Positions 16,935 to 29,028 of a stretch of DNA of 64,000 nucleotides are shown here, in pieces. Below the pieces are notes generated by a model. That model was not told the DNA's origin and did not search any database. It worked only from the letters and a program-made list of their open reading frames with translations. This DNA comes from Acinetobacter variabilis (GTDB lineage Bacteria > Pseudomonadota > Gammaproteobacteria > Pseudomonadales > Moraxellaceae). The stretch is taken from positions 35,194 to 99,193 of the forward strand of contig NZ_KB850112.1 in assembly GCF_000369625.1 (NCBI RefSeq), given 5' to 3'. Numbering within the stretch: position 1 is the first letter of the stretch; every line of letters starts with the position of its first letter. The translations under genes were made by a program, and so were the position numbers.

Positions 16935-18083
16935 GTGCGTTTAAAAATCGCGAAAGAAAGCTTACTGAATGTTCTCTCACATGTCGTAGGAGCGGTTGAA
17001 CGTCGCCATACCTTAAATATTCTTTCAAACCTGAAAATCCAGGTGACTGCTGAAGCTTTGACCGTCACTGGTTCGGATCTTGAAGTAGAACTGGTGGCCA
17101 GCACACAGTTGGCTGAAGGTGCATGCTTGCAAGCGGGTGAAACCACTGTTCCAGCACGTAAGCTGATTGATATCTGTAAATCTCTGCCATCAGCAGCCCT
17201 GATTGATCTGCAAATTACCGATGACCAGCGTTGTATCCTGAAATCTGGAAATAGTCGTTTTGTGCTCGGTACTTTGCCTGCGGATGACTATCCATTATTG
17301 AATACTGAAAATACTCAAGGCACACAAGTCACTGTGACTCAGCGCGAATTAAAACGTCTGTTTGAAAAAACGGCTTTCGCCATGGCAGTGCAGGACGTAC
17401 GTTTTTACCTGACTGGTACTTTACTTGAAATTGACGCTAATCAGCTTCGTGCGGTAACGACAGATGGTCATCGTCTGGCATTGTGTGAAACAGCAGCCCA
17501 ATCGACAGCAACTCAACCGATTCAAGCCATTGTTCCACGTAAGGCAGTCGCTGAACTGCAACGTTTATTAAGCGTTGAAGATGAACAACTCTTGTTGTTG
17601 ATTGGTCGTGAATTATTGAATGTAACCATTCGTATGGCCAGCCGTGATAAAGAACAGGCTGATATCACAGTTCGTTTCACCACGAAACTGATTGATGGTA
17701 AATTCCCGGACTACCGCCGTGTAATTCCACGTGGCGGCGACAAGAATGTGATTATTGCGCATGACGTGTTTAAGCAATCCTTACAACGTGTGGCTATTCT
17801 AAGTAATGAAAAACTGCGTGGCGTATTCCTGAACTTTAATGCCGGTTCATTACAACTTCGTGCCAATAACCCAGAACAGGATGAGGCGATTGAAGATCTG
17901 GCGATCCAGTATGCAGATGCACCACTGGAAATGTCATTCAATGCGCAATACCTGATTGAAGTGCTAGGTGTACTGGACGGTGAAGATGTATCCATGACCA
18001 TGACTGAAGCGAATCAGTCTGTGCTGGTTCAGGATCCATCTCATACCGATCAGACCTATGTCGTGATGCCAATGCGTGTCTAA
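16935..18083 (+). CDS. dnaN: DNA polymerase III sliding clamp (beta subunit)
   Basis: 382 aa, the usual length, with three repeated clamp domains. Start is GTG, preceded by AGAGGAA 6 bases upstream, and opens MRLKIAKESLLNVLSHVVGAVERRHTL. The C-terminal Y-V-V-M-P-M-R-V hydrophobic-pocket residues that bind polymerase and Hda partners are present. It tethers Pol III to DNA and takes part in regulatory inactivation of DnaA. It follows dnaA by 109 bases. Confidence 0.98.
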   Translation: MRLKIAKESLLNVLSHVVGAVERRHTLNILSNLKIQVTAEALTVTGSDLEVELVASTQLAEGACLQAGETTVPARKLIDICKSLPSAALIDLQITDDQRCILKSGNSRFVLGTLPADDYPLLNTENTQGTQVTVTQRELKRLFEKTAFAMAVQDVRFYLTGTLLEIDANQLRAVTTDGHRLALCETAAQSTATQPIQAIVPRKAVAELQRLLSVEDEQLLLLIGRELLNVTIRMASRDKEQADITVRFTTKLIDGKFPDYRRVIPRGGDKNVIIAHDVFKQSLQRVAILSNEKLRGVFLNFNAGSLQLRANNPEQDEAIEDLAIQYADAPLEMSFNAQYLIEVLGVLDGEDVSMTMTEANQSVLVQDPSHTDQTYVVMPMRV

Positions 18084-18108
18084 GCGACAGCTAAGCTAAG
18101 CCAACGCC

Positions 18109-19191
18109 ATGCATATTACGCGTCTTCATATTGAACGTGTACGAAACTTAAAAACGGTTGCACTCCAGGGATTGCAACCGTTTAATGTTTTTTATGGCCA
18201 AAATGGTTCGGGCAAGACTTCAGTACTGGAAGCTATTCATTTACTGGCCACAGGACGTTCCTTTCGTACCCATATCCCGAAAAATTACATTCAGCATGGC
18301 GCCTCGGATGCGATTGTGTTCGCCCAATCGGAAACTGAAAAAGTCGGCATGCAAAAAATGGCCAGCGGGGAACAGCTGATCAAGGTCAATGGCGATGCGA
18401 TTGCAACCCAAGGTCAGCTTGCCAAGATGTTACCCTTACAAATGCTTGATCCGCAGAGTACCGATATTATCGATCATGGTGCCAAACCACGTCGTCAGCT
18501 TTTGGACTGGTTAATGTTCCACGTGGAACCAGGGTTTTATCATGCCTGGCAATATTATTCACGAGCCCTAAAACAGCGGAACAGTCTGCTTAAATCCAAA
18601 CGTTTTCTAAGTTTGTCTGATCTGGAAGCGTGGAACCAGATGCTGAGCGAATATGGTGAGATTTTGCACTCCCAACGTGTCGGCATCATGGAACAGTGGA
18701 AGCCATTTTTTGAGGATGAACTCAAACATCTATTACCGGATCTGGAGATTTCTCTGGAATACAGTCCCGGCTTTCACAGTGAACATGGCCTGCTAAATGA
18801 CCTATCCAATCATCATGACAAAGATGTAGAACGGCGCTATACCGAATATGGTCCACATCGCGCAGATTTGCGTCTCAAGACCCCTTTGGGGGATGCCGAT
18901 GTGATCTTATCTCGCGGACAAAAAAAGCTTTTAATGATGGCACTTAAACTGTCGCAAATCGCAATGCTGCATTCTTGTAATAAGGAAACTGTGGTATTAT
19001 TAGATGATGTGACAGCAGAATTAGATTTAACCGCACAACAACGTTTAATTGAGCGATTGAGCCAGCTTGGTAGTCAAGTTTTTATTACCACTTTAGACCA
19101 TGAATCAGTACAAAAGCACCTACATGATCTGTCTATCTCATATCAGTTATTCAATGTTGAAAACGGTACAGTTCAAGTTGTTGTGCAATAG
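18109..19191 (+). CDS. recF: DNA replication and repair protein RecF
   Basis: 360 aa SMC-like ABC ATPase that loads RecA at ssDNA gaps with RecO and RecR. Walker [10 protein letters not shown] near residue 31, signature region [17 protein letters not shown] and Walker [13 protein letters not shown] are visible. It is 25 bases behind dnaN. The coding sequence contains a parS-type palindrome at 18515-18530 (TGTTCCACGTGGAACC), so part of this gene is constrained for chromosome segregation as well. Confidence 0.97.
   Translation: MHITRLHIERVRNLKTVALQGLQPFNVFYGQNGSGKTSVLEAIHLLATGRSFRTHIPKNYIQHGASDAIVFAQSETEKVGMQKMASGEQLIKVNGDAIATQGQLAKMLPLQMLDPQSTDIIDHGAKPRRQLLDWLMFHVEPGFYHAWQYYSRALKQRNSLLKSKRFLSLSDLEAWNQMLSEYGEILHSQRVGIMEQWKPFFEDELKHLLPDLEISLEYSPGFHSEHGLLNDLSNHHDKDVERRYTEYGPHRADLRLKTPLGDADVILSRGQKKLLMMALKLSQIAMLHSCNKETVVLLDDVTAELDLTAQQRLIERLSQLGSQVFITTLDHESVQKHLHDLSISYQLFNVENGTVQVVVQ
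18515..18530. promoter_or_regulatory. parS: parS site, Pseudomonas type, inside recF
   Basis: TGTTCCACGTGGAACC, containing the 14-bp perfect palindrome GTTCCACGTGGAAC, the form used by ParB in pseudomonads. About 3.3 kb from the oriC core. It is the first of three such sites in the window. Confidence 0.8.
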
Positions 19192-19236
19192 TTTTTAAAT
19201 TTTTACCTATCTTTGGATAAACCTATCTTTCACTAG

Positions 19237-21711
<2,475 letters not shown>

Positions 21712-21733
21712 TCTATCGGAATAAATCGAAACG

Positions 21734-21762
21734 AAAAAGCGCCTTTTAAGGCGCTTTTTTTA
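21734..21762 (+). terminator. Terminator of gyrB
   Basis: Stem AAAAAGCGCC / GGCGCTTTTT with loop TTTTAA and a T run, 23 bases after the stop codon. Confidence 0.9.
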
Positions 21763-21903
21763 CGTAAATTTTCTATTAATATCAGATGAACTGTTTAGAA
21801 TAATTTTAATCTAAGCAGTTTTTAGACCAATGATCCGCTGATATTAGGTTTCAAACAAGCCTGGTTCAGGAGAATCAAGTCTTATTTATAAAGAGGTTTA
21901 TCC

Positions 21904-22251
21904 ATGGATAGCCAGCTTGAAGAAATACGTGAGATCTGGGCAAATGCATTCTACAGTGGCGACTATGATCTGCTGCGCCACTATGAACATCAGGACTTTC
22001 AGGTGATTTTTGAACAGGAAGGCCGTGTAGAAGGAAGTTATCTGCGTTATGACCGGATTGCTCATGCGGTACAAAACGGCGTATGGAAACCGCTGAAGCC
22101 AGAAATAGAATATGAAGAATACGAGTACAATGAAGACCAGACCGAATGCCGGATCTTGATTGGACTGGAAAATAATAAACAGCGTCTTCAGGAGATCTGG
22201 AAGCTAGAGGATGAATGGAAAATTCTAGAACTTAGATTTTTGAAATCCTAA
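21904..22251 (+). CDS. Hypothetical NTF2/SnoaL-like small protein
   Basis: 115 aa, acidic, without signal or membrane segment. The layout (N-terminal helix EEIREIWANAFYSGDYDLLRHYEH, then alternating strands ending in WKILELRFLKS) suggests an NTF2-like cone fold of the DUF4440/SnoaL type. No catalytic residue can be named. It stands alone between the gyrB terminator and a second DnaA-box cluster. Family placement is tentative. Confidence 0.65.
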   Translation: MDSQLEEIREIWANAFYSGDYDLLRHYEHQDFQVIFEQEGRVEGSYLRYDRIAHAVQNGVWKPLKPEIEYEEYEYNEDQTECRILIGLENNKQRLQEIWKLEDEWKILELRFLKS

Positions 22252-22261
22252 ACTTTCGATG

Positions 22262-22904
22262 ATTTATCAAGTTAATTCGAAATTTTTTAAAAATACTTGA
22301 ATAGTGTTATTTTAAATCTTGCTTAAACCCTGATCAATTGTGTGGATAACTACAAAGTTATCCATATTTTTTATGTGAATAAGATAGTATTTATCCACAA
22401 GTCATATTGTGTTTCTTGTCTTTCATTTTTTAAATTCAAATTTACTTTCTATATCTTGTGGATAAGTATTTTTAAATTTAAAATAGGGTTTTGAATTTAA
22501 AAGACTAGCTGGAGCCATATCTTCTCTGTTTTTGAAATTGACCAGTTCAGGTGATTTTTTATCTGTTTTTAATGGAAAAATTATATAAATAACTTAAAAA
22601 TTAATAGCTTATATTAGTGTTGTAGATTTAATTAACAATCAGCGTGGAACATATTTTAATTATAAAAATCTTCACTGTAGTTAAACTACATAATTAATTT
22701 AATAATCAAGTGAAATTTCATTTTTTTCAATGAATCATAGGGTTATAGATTTTTCTAACTTTTACTCCTATGGTTTAATGCTTTTTTAAGTTTAGTCATC
22801 ACATGACCTAGAGCCAGTTTATTTAATAACCAGGCAATAGATCTGAACTTTTAAAACTAAAAATAGAAAAAATACGATTTATGAAATAAGTGTAAAAATA
22901 AAAA
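22262..22904. other. Gene-free AT-rich region with a second DnaA-box cluster
   Basis: Perfect DnaA boxes lie at 22341-22349, 22391-22399 and 22457-22465, with a one-mismatch box at 22358-22366. The first and fourth boxes face each other across eight bases. AT-rich tracts (TTTTTAAATTTAAAAT near 22468) follow. No gene, RNA or repeat is evident. It could be a second origin module, a DnaA-titrating site or a regulatory locus. Confidence 0.65.
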
Positions 22905-22934
22905 AAAGCGCCTAACGGCGCTTTCTATTTTTTT
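22905..22934. terminator. Terminator of the zinc alcohol dehydrogenase gene
   Basis: Stem AAAGCGCC / GGCGCTTT with a TAAC loop and A/T runs on both sides. Confidence 0.8.
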
Positions 22935-22945
22935 AATCATTCTAT

Positions 22946-24109
22946 TTATGGGGTCAGAATAATCTTGCGGCAGTCTTCTTCACGTTTATCAAAAATACGG
23001 TAGCCTTCAGCAGCTTCTTCCAGTTTCATGCGATGGGTGATAATCACTTCTGGAGACAGCTGGCCATTTTCTACATATTCAAGTAATTGTGGCAGGAATT
23101 TATGCACATGGGTCTGCCCCATTTTAAAGGTCAGTCCTTTATCGAAGGCATCACCAAACAGGAAGCCATGAATTGGGCCAGCATATACACCTGGCACACT
23201 CACCACGCCACCACGGCGTACTGCCGCAATACATTGACGTAGGGCAAAGCCGCTCGAACCTTCAATTTTTAGATTCGTCATCACCGTTTCAAGTAAACTG
23301 CCTTTGGCCTCGAAACCAATCGCATCAATGACGGCATCAACACCACGATGACCGGCAGTATTCTGAATAATATATTCAGCTGCATCGACTTCATCAAAAT
23401 TCACTGGAATTGCACCATAAGTCTGATGGGCGAAACGCAGGCGGTAAGAGTGGTGATCGACTATAAAGATTTGCTCTGCGCCCAGCATACGTGCGCAGGC
23501 AGCCGACAGTAAACCAACCGGGCCAGCACCATATATCGCAACACTGGAACCGCGAGTGACCTGGGCATTGGTTACAGCCTGCCATGCAGTAGGCAAGATA
23601 TCGGTAAGGAACAGGACTTTTTCATCCGGTAATGACCCCGGTACTTTAAATGGGCCTACATTACCTTTGGGTACACGGACATATTCCGCCTGTCCACCTG
23701 GTACACCGCCATATAAATGGCTATAACCAAATAGAGCTGCACCTGGTGGAATCTGTTTTTTATTGATAATTGCACCACGGCCAGTATTGGTATTCTCACA
23801 GGCAGCCATCAGTTCATGTTCACAGAAAAAGCAGTGACCACATGCAATCACGAAAGGAATAATTACCCGGTCACCTTTTTTCACTTCTGTGACTTCAGGA
23901 CCAACTTCTTCTACAATTCCCATAAATTCATGGCCAAAAATATCGCCATCTTCAGTGGCCGGAATTTTACCCCGGTATAGATGCAGATCTGAGCCACAGA
24001 TGGCAGTCGCTGTCACCCTTAAAATGACGTCATCTGGTTCCTGAATCACTGGATCTGGAACGGATTCAACTCGTACATCCCGAGCACCATGATAGGTAAG
24101 AGCACGCAT
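22946..24109 (-). CDS. Zinc-dependent alcohol dehydrogenase (formaldehyde-dehydrogenase-like MDR)
   Basis: 387 aa medium-chain dehydrogenase. Catalytic zinc ligands are visible in [10 protein letters not shown] (Cys near 38) and GHEFMG. The four-Cys structural zinc lobe is [15 protein letters not shown]. The Rossmann motif is [23 protein letters not shown]. The extended lid and length match the glutathione-independent formaldehyde dehydrogenase / YhdH-type branch rather than short ADHs. Substrate cannot be fixed. It is a single-gene unit closed by the terminator at 22905. The ATG at 24109 follows a GAGAGAGGAAATCC purine stretch. Confidence 0.88.
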   Translation of the reverse strand: MRALTYHGARDVRVESVPDPVIQEPDDVILRVTATAICGSDLHLYRGKIPATEDGDIFGHEFMGIVEEVGPEVTEVKKGDRVIIPFVIACGHCFFCEHELMAACENTNTGRGAIINKKQIPPGAALFGYSHLYGGVPGGQAEYVRVPKGNVGPFKVPGSLPDEKVLFLTDILPTAWQAVTNAQVTRGSSVAIYGAGPVGLLSAACARMLGAEQIFIVDHHSYRLRFAHQTYGAIPVNFDEVDAAEYIIQNTAGHRGVDAVIDAIGFEAKGSLLETVMTNLKIEGSSGFALRQCIAAVRRGGVVSVPGVYAGPIHGFLFGDAFDKGLTFKMGQTHVHKFLPQLLEYVENGQLSPEVIITHRMKLEEAAEGYRIFDKREEDCRKIILTP

Positions 24110-24359
24110 ACGGATTTCCTCTCTCTAGTTCAACATTAAACAGACTCGTATCAAGGCTGCCAAAAATAAAAACACTTTTATTAGAGCCTTATGCACTAAG
24201 AAATCGCTGTAAATTAATGTATGAAATAAGACATCCGAGTGTTTAAAAAATAAACTTATATAGGATTTGCGTAATTCACTACAAAATATGTCAAAAATGG
24301 TTTCGATGAAGAAATCAGGGAAAAGATGGAGAGAGCAATATATAAAAAGTATAAAAAAA
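24110..24359. other. Intergenic region, nothing recognised
   Basis: About 250 bases of AT-rich DNA between the dehydrogenase start and the ABC-F terminator. It presumably carries the dehydrogenase promoter, but no convincing boxes were seen. Confidence 0.4.
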
Positions 24360-24387
24360 GAGATTAGCTCCAGTTGTAGCTAATCTC
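24354..24387 (-). terminator. Terminator of the ABC-F gene
   Basis: Stem GAGATTAGCT / AGCTAATCTC. On the minus strand it is followed by seven T. Confidence 0.85.
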
Positions 24388-24412
24388 CAAGATTTGAATC
24401 AAGGTTTAAAAC

Positions 24413-26356
24413 TTAACCTTCCTGAAAAGATTGCTCCAAACTTTCCAGCTCCATCATCAGTTCTAGCATTTGCTCTTCGGCAGTTTCCAGTTTCTGTTTC
24501 AGTTCAGTCTGCTCGTTCATGAGTTTCAGCAAGTCATCTTTACGTGCAGCTTCATATAAAGCGCTATCTGCCAGCAATTCTTCAATTTCTGCCAGACGTG
24601 GCTGTAGTTTGTCGATTTGAGCTTCACATTTTTCAATATTCTTGCGAATCGGACGAGTCTGCTCACGACGCTGGGCGGCCAGTTTACGCTGTGCTTCCTT
24701 ATCTACTTTGGCTACAACTACAGGTTTAGTTTCTGTTTCTACTACCTGTCCTTTGGCTAAGGCATTCTGCGCATTAATCTGCTGTTGACGTGCTTCACGT
24801 AACCATTTGGCATAGTCCTGTAGATCTCCTTCAAATTCGGTACAACGTCCGGCATGCACTAACAGCAATTCATCACATACTGTCGCAATCAATTGACGTT
24901 CATGCGAAACCAGTACCACCGCACCTTCAAAATCCTGCAAAGCCATAGTCAGGGCATGGCGCATATCCAGGTCCAGATGGTTAGTCGGTTCATCGAGAAT
25001 CAGTACATTTGGACGCTGCCAAACAATTAAAGCCAAAGCCAAACGTGCACGTTCCCCCCCAGAGAAACTCTCACATGGGGTATCCATGCGCTCACCGCTA
25101 AAACCGAAACTGCCGAGGAAAGAACGTAAAGAAGCTTCACTGATTTTTGGATCGGCGATGCGCGCCAGTTGTAGCGTTGGGCTGGCATTAGCGTCCAAAG
25201 CATCCATCTGGTGCTGAGCAAAATAGCCAATATTGAGTAATTCTGAGGCCTTGCGTTGACCATTTAATAACGGCAAATCTCCGACTAAGGTTTTGATCAG
25301 GGTTGATTTACCCGCACCATTCATCCCCAATAAACCGATGCGTGAATTTGGAGTGATTTGCAGATTAATTTTGCTGGCAATCGATTTATCGCCATAACCA
25401 ATTTCCGCCTGTTCCAAGGCCAGAAGTGGTGAACTCATTTTGGTCGGTTCACGGAAACTGAAGGTAAAAGGTGTATCGACATGAGCAGGGGCGAGATCCT
25501 GCATGCGCTCCAGCATTTTAATCCGACTTTGGGCCTGACGTGCTTTGGTCGCTTTGGCTTTGAAACGGTCAATAAATTTTTGTAGATGTGCCCGGGCTTC
25601 CTGCTGTTTCTCAAAGGCCTGTTGCTGTTGCGCCAGACGTTCACTACGGGTCACTTCAAAAGTTGAATAATTGCCGGTATAGAGGGTGAGTTCCTGATTT
25701 TCGATATGCAGAATATGATCCGTCACGGCATCCAGAAAATCACGGTCATGCGAAATTAGCACTAAAGTGCCTTCATACGCCTTTAACCAATCTTCGAGCC
25801 ACAAGATCGCATCCAGATCCAAGTGGTTGGTTGGCTCATCGAGTAATAGCAGGTCGGAACGGCTCATCAGGGTACGGGCCAAATTCAGTCGCATCCGCCA
25901 ACCGCCTGAAAAACTGGAAACATCCAGGCGGATCTGATGATCCATAAAGCCCAGACCGGCCATTAACTGAGCTGCTTTTGATGGTGCAGAATAGCCATGA
26001 ATCTCGTCGAAACGACCATGTAGCTGTGCCAGTTCTGCATCGGACAGCTGTTCTGGATGCGCAAGTTTGGCCTGTATATCCCAATACTCTTCATCGCCTG
26101 ACAGAACAAAATCAATGGCCGGCATATCTAGTGCTTTAATTTCCTGAGCCATATGCGCTACGGTCCACACGGATGGACGGGTTAGTGAACCTTCATCTGC
26201 ACTGAGCTCATCTAAAAGAGCCGCAAACAGGGTTGATTTTCCTGCGCCATTCACGCCGGTTAAACCAATTTTCCAGCCGGGATGAAGCTGCATGGAGGCT
26301 TTTTGAAATAACACTCGCCCACCACGGCGTAACGAAAGTTGGTCTAACTGAATCAT
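24413..26356 (-). CDS. ABC-F family ATPase (YheS-like)
   Basis: 647 aa with two fused ABC cassettes and no membrane domain. First cassette: Walker A GVNGAGKST, signature SSFSGGWRMRLNLA, Walker B LLLLDEPTNHLDLDAILWLE. Second: GMNGAGKST, ESFSGGERARLALA, VLILDEPTNHLD. The interdomain linker is charged (ABC-tran_Xtn type) and the C-terminus is a long coiled coil (EAQIDKLQPRLAEIEELL ...). Such proteins bind the ribosomal E site and relieve translation problems. The arrangement is closest to YheS. ATG 26356 (MIQLDQLSLRRGG) is preferred over an upstream TTG at 26377. Confidence 0.93.
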   Translation of the reverse strand: MIQLDQLSLRRGGRVLFQKASMQLHPGWKIGLTGVNGAGKSTLFAALLDELSADEGSLTRPSVWTVAHMAQEIKALDMPAIDFVLSGDEEYWDIQAKLAHPEQLSDAELAQLHGRFDEIHGYSAPSKAAQLMAGLGFMDHQIRLDVSSFSGGWRMRLNLARTLMSRSDLLLLDEPTNHLDLDAILWLEDWLKAYEGTLVLISHDRDFLDAVTDHILHIENQELTLYTGNYSTFEVTRSERLAQQQQAFEKQQEARAHLQKFIDRFKAKATKARQAQSRIKMLERMQDLAPAHVDTPFTFSFREPTKMSSPLLALEQAEIGYGDKSIASKINLQITPNSRIGLLGMNGAGKSTLIKTLVGDLPLLNGQRKASELLNIGYFAQHQMDALDANASPTLQLARIADPKISEASLRSFLGSFGFSGERMDTPCESFSGGERARLALALIVWQRPNVLILDEPTNHLDLDMRHALTMALQDFEGAVVLVSHERQLIATVCDELLLVHAGRCTEFEGDLQDYAKWLREARQQQINAQNALAKGQVVETETKPVVVAKVDKEAQRKLAAQRREQTRPIRKNIEKCEAQIDKLQPRLAEIEELLADSALYEAARKDDLLKLMNEQTELKQKLETAEEQMLELMMELESLEQSFQEG

Positions 26357-26491
26357 TGAACTTACTAACAAGAGCAAAAGAGAATGCCGCTATTCTAATG
26401 GAAAGCCGGAAGAAAACAAAAAATCTTCGTTGCAGCTTATCCTGTTCAGGCTTTAAAAATTTATAGATTCATATATGATGAATTATATTTT

Positions 26492-26503
26492 GAGTAAATA
26501 CTC
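26492..26503. promoter_or_regulatory. Inverted repeat shared by two paralog promoters
   Basis: GAGTAAATACTC, an imperfect palindrome followed by TATTTT, 65 bases upstream of the first solute-binding paralog. Nearly the same sequence (GAGTAAATGCTC) occurs at 27733-27744, before the second paralog. A common regulator site is possible. Confidence 0.4.
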
Positions 26504-26567
26504 TATTTTGTTTAAAAACCGAAAGATAGAGCCATCAAGGTTCATAATAATATTGAGTAGAATAAAA

Positions 26568-27572
26568 ATGAAAAATAGATTTTTAATTTTATCCGCACTG
26601 GGCCTATGGGCTTCAAGTGCACATGCTGCCCCAGTCAATGTCTGTGTATTTGATTTACTGGGAAAATCGGGTGAATCCTTCAAGCTGCTGGAAGAGTGGG
26701 CATTGGCCAGCAAGCAGTGGGGGGCTACGGTTCAATTGATTGCTTATCAGGATGAAGCTAAAGTCGATCAGGATGCCAAAGCCGGAAAATGCGATGGCTT
26801 CTATATAACGTCCATGCGTGCGCGAGCTTATAACAAATTTGCCGGCTCCATTGATGCGATTGGCGGCGTTCCTAATAATGACATTGCCATGAAAGCGGTG
26901 AGTTATGTGCTGGATAAACGTAATACCAAGCGCATGACCACCCAGATTGGCAAGGAAAAATTTGAAGTAGCCGGTATTGGCCAGATTGGTCCTGCTTATA
27001 TCTTTGTCCGTGATCGTAATATGGATAAGTTAGAACATATTAAAGGCAAGAAGTTTGCGGTTCTACATTATGACTATGCCCAAACGATTATGGTGAACCG
27101 GGTAGAAGCCGTACCGGTGAATTCGGAAATTTCCAATTTCATCCGTAAATTTAATCAGGGTGAAGTGGATATTGTGGCAGCGCCCGCTTATGCCTTTAAA
27201 CCTCTTGAAGTAACTAAAGGGCTGGGGCAGAAAGGAGCCATGATCAACTTTCCGGTGGTAAATGTCACGGCAGATCTGATTATTCGACCGGATAAATTTC
27301 CGGAACAATTTGCAGCCAATTCCCGACAATGGTTTGTTAAGCAGTTACCCCGCAGCTTCGCGATGGTAAAACGGATGGAAGCAGAAATCCCACGTAAATA
27401 TATTCTGAACCTGAGTCGTGAGGAACAGGTCAGTTATCAGAAAATTCTGCGTGAAGGACGCATGGATTTAACCAAACAGGGCATTTATGACGCTGGCATG
27501 ATGACAGTATTAAAACGGGCACGTTGTACTGTGGAAAGAACTAATTTCGAATGCTCAATCAGTGGTGAATAG
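26568..27572 (+). CDS. Putative periplasmic solute-binding protein, paralog 1 of 3
   Basis: 334 aa starting MKNRFLILSALGLWASSAHAA, a Sec signal peptide cleaved after about residue 20. The open frame begins 31 codons earlier at 26475, but only this ATG gives a signal peptide. The mature protein opens VNVCVFDLLGKSGESFKLLEEWAL. It has the FAVL.YD.AQ.IMV and LIIRPDKFPEQF..NSRQWF features that recall DctP-type TRAP binding proteins (DUF6091-like, tentative). Cysteines near both ends (CVFD, KCDG, RARC, FECS) could form disulfides. No transporter membrane subunit lies nearby. It is clearly homologous to the next two genes. Confidence 0.8.
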   Translation: MKNRFLILSALGLWASSAHAAPVNVCVFDLLGKSGESFKLLEEWALASKQWGATVQLIAYQDEAKVDQDAKAGKCDGFYITSMRARAYNKFAGSIDAIGGVPNNDIAMKAVSYVLDKRNTKRMTTQIGKEKFEVAGIGQIGPAYIFVRDRNMDKLEHIKGKKFAVLHYDYAQTIMVNRVEAVPVNSEISNFIRKFNQGEVDIVAAPAYAFKPLEVTKGLGQKGAMINFPVVNVTADLIIRPDKFPEQFAANSRQWFVKQLPRSFAMVKRMEAEIPRKYILNLSREEQVSYQKILREGRMDLTKQGIYDAGMMTVLKRARCTVERTNFECSISGE

Positions 27573-27826
27573 TTTTAAAATCATGTATATCTTTGTAACT
27601 ACAGCGAATGAAATGTAATTCAAAGTAGCCAAGTTTAAATATTAAGAGACTGATATATTTATAAAAAAATCGGATAAAGGAAATTAAGAAAAGCTGATTT
27701 ATCTTTATAGGCCAAAAAACGGCTTTTATCTGGAGTAAATGCTCTATTTTTTTGAAATAAATTTGCTTAATATTTGACGCGTGTACGGACACTCAGCTAA
27801 CAACAAGATTTCAAAGGATAACTAAA

Positions 27827-28837
27827 ATGAAAAAAACACTCTTATCATTGGCTGCATTTTCTGCATTTGGTTTTGCAGGTGTGGCACATGCAGAAAAGGT
27901 CGATATCTGTGTGTTTGACCTACTTGGTAAATCTGGCGAGTCTTTCCAGATGGCTCAGGAATGGGCGCTGGCAGCAAAAGGCTGGGGCGCAGATATCAAT
28001 CTGATCGCCCGTCAGGATGAAGCCGTCGCTGACAATGACTTTAAGGCTGGCAAATGTGATGGTGTATTCATGACCGCCATGCGTGCCCGTCAATACAACA
28101 AGTTTGCCGGTTCAATCGATGCCTTAGGTGGTGCTCCAAGTAATGCCATTGCACAGCGTGCGATTAGCTTCGCTTTGGATAAGCGTAATGCCGCTAAAAT
28201 GGTCACGACCATGGGCGGTAAAAAATATGAGGTGGCCGGGATTGCACCACTGGGTTCAGCTTTTATCTTTGTGCGTGACAAAAACATCAACTCCATTGAA
28301 AAAGCGGCAGGCAAGAAGTTTGCTGTTCTTGGCTATGATGATGCGCAAAAAATCATGGTTCAACGTGTAGGTGCTCAGGCTGTAGTGTCTGATGTATCTA
28401 ACTTCGTAGCCAAGTTTAATAATGGTCAGGTCGATATGGTGGGTGCACCGGCATATGCGTACAAGCCACTCGAAATCTATAAAGGTTTGGGCAATAGCGG
28501 TGCGATGTTTAATTTCCCGGTACTGCATGTCACTTCTGACTTTGTGATTCGTCCGGAAAAATTCCCGGCTGGTTTCGGCCAGAAGTCTCGTGACTGGTTC
28601 ATTAAAAACCTGCCTAAGAGCATGGCGATGATCAACCGTCTGGAAGCCGGTATTCCAGCGAAATATAAGCTGAATCTGAGTGCAGAAGATAAAACCAAGT
28701 ACCAGAAGTTATTACGTGAAGGGCGTATGGATATGACCAAGCGTGGAATCTATGATGCCAGCATGATGTCGGTACTGAAACGTGCGCGTTGCTCTGTCGA
28801 TAAAGCCAACTTTGAATGTTCACTTTCTGGCGAATAA
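27827..28837 (+). CDS. Putative periplasmic solute-binding protein, paralog 2 of 3
   Basis: 336 aa with signal peptide MKKTLLSLAAFSAFGFAGVAHA. Very similar to paralog 1 across its whole length: VDICVFDLLGKSGESFQMAQEWAL, KCDGVFMTAMRARQYNKFAGSIDA, GKKFAVLGYDDAQKIMVQRVGAQ, FVIRPEKFPAGFGQKSRDWF, ending CSVDKANFECSLSGE. The conserved Cys pattern matches the other two. AAAGGATAAC upstream supplies the ribosome site. A strong terminator follows, so it is probably expressed separately from paralog 3. Substrate unknown. Confidence 0.83.
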   Translation: MKKTLLSLAAFSAFGFAGVAHAEKVDICVFDLLGKSGESFQMAQEWALAAKGWGADINLIARQDEAVADNDFKAGKCDGVFMTAMRARQYNKFAGSIDALGGAPSNAIAQRAISFALDKRNAAKMVTTMGGKKYEVAGIAPLGSAFIFVRDKNINSIEKAAGKKFAVLGYDDAQKIMVQRVGAQAVVSDVSNFVAKFNNGQVDMVGAPAYAYKPLEIYKGLGNSGAMFNFPVLHVTSDFVIRPEKFPAGFGQKSRDWFIKNLPKSMAMINRLEAGIPAKYKLNLSAEDKTKYQKLLREGRMDMTKRGIYDASMMSVLKRARCSVDKANFECSLSGE

Positions 28838-28851
28838 TTTGATTTTTAAGG

Positions 28852-28882
28852 AAAAAAGCTTAGATTTATCTAAGCTTTTTTT
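28852..28882 (+). terminator. Terminator after paralog 2
   Basis: Stem AAAAAGCTTAGA / TCTAAGCTTTTT with a short loop and T run. Confidence 0.88.
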
Positions 28883-29028
28883 ATATTAAACAAAGTCAGA
28901 TCTGCCATTGCAGATCATAGCAAAGCAGTTAAGCTGATTAAAAATAATGCTTTCATGTTTGGTATAAAAAACAATAACATGTAGCACTTAAAGCAGATAA
29001 CAAAAACAAGGCAATCAAGGAAAGCAAA

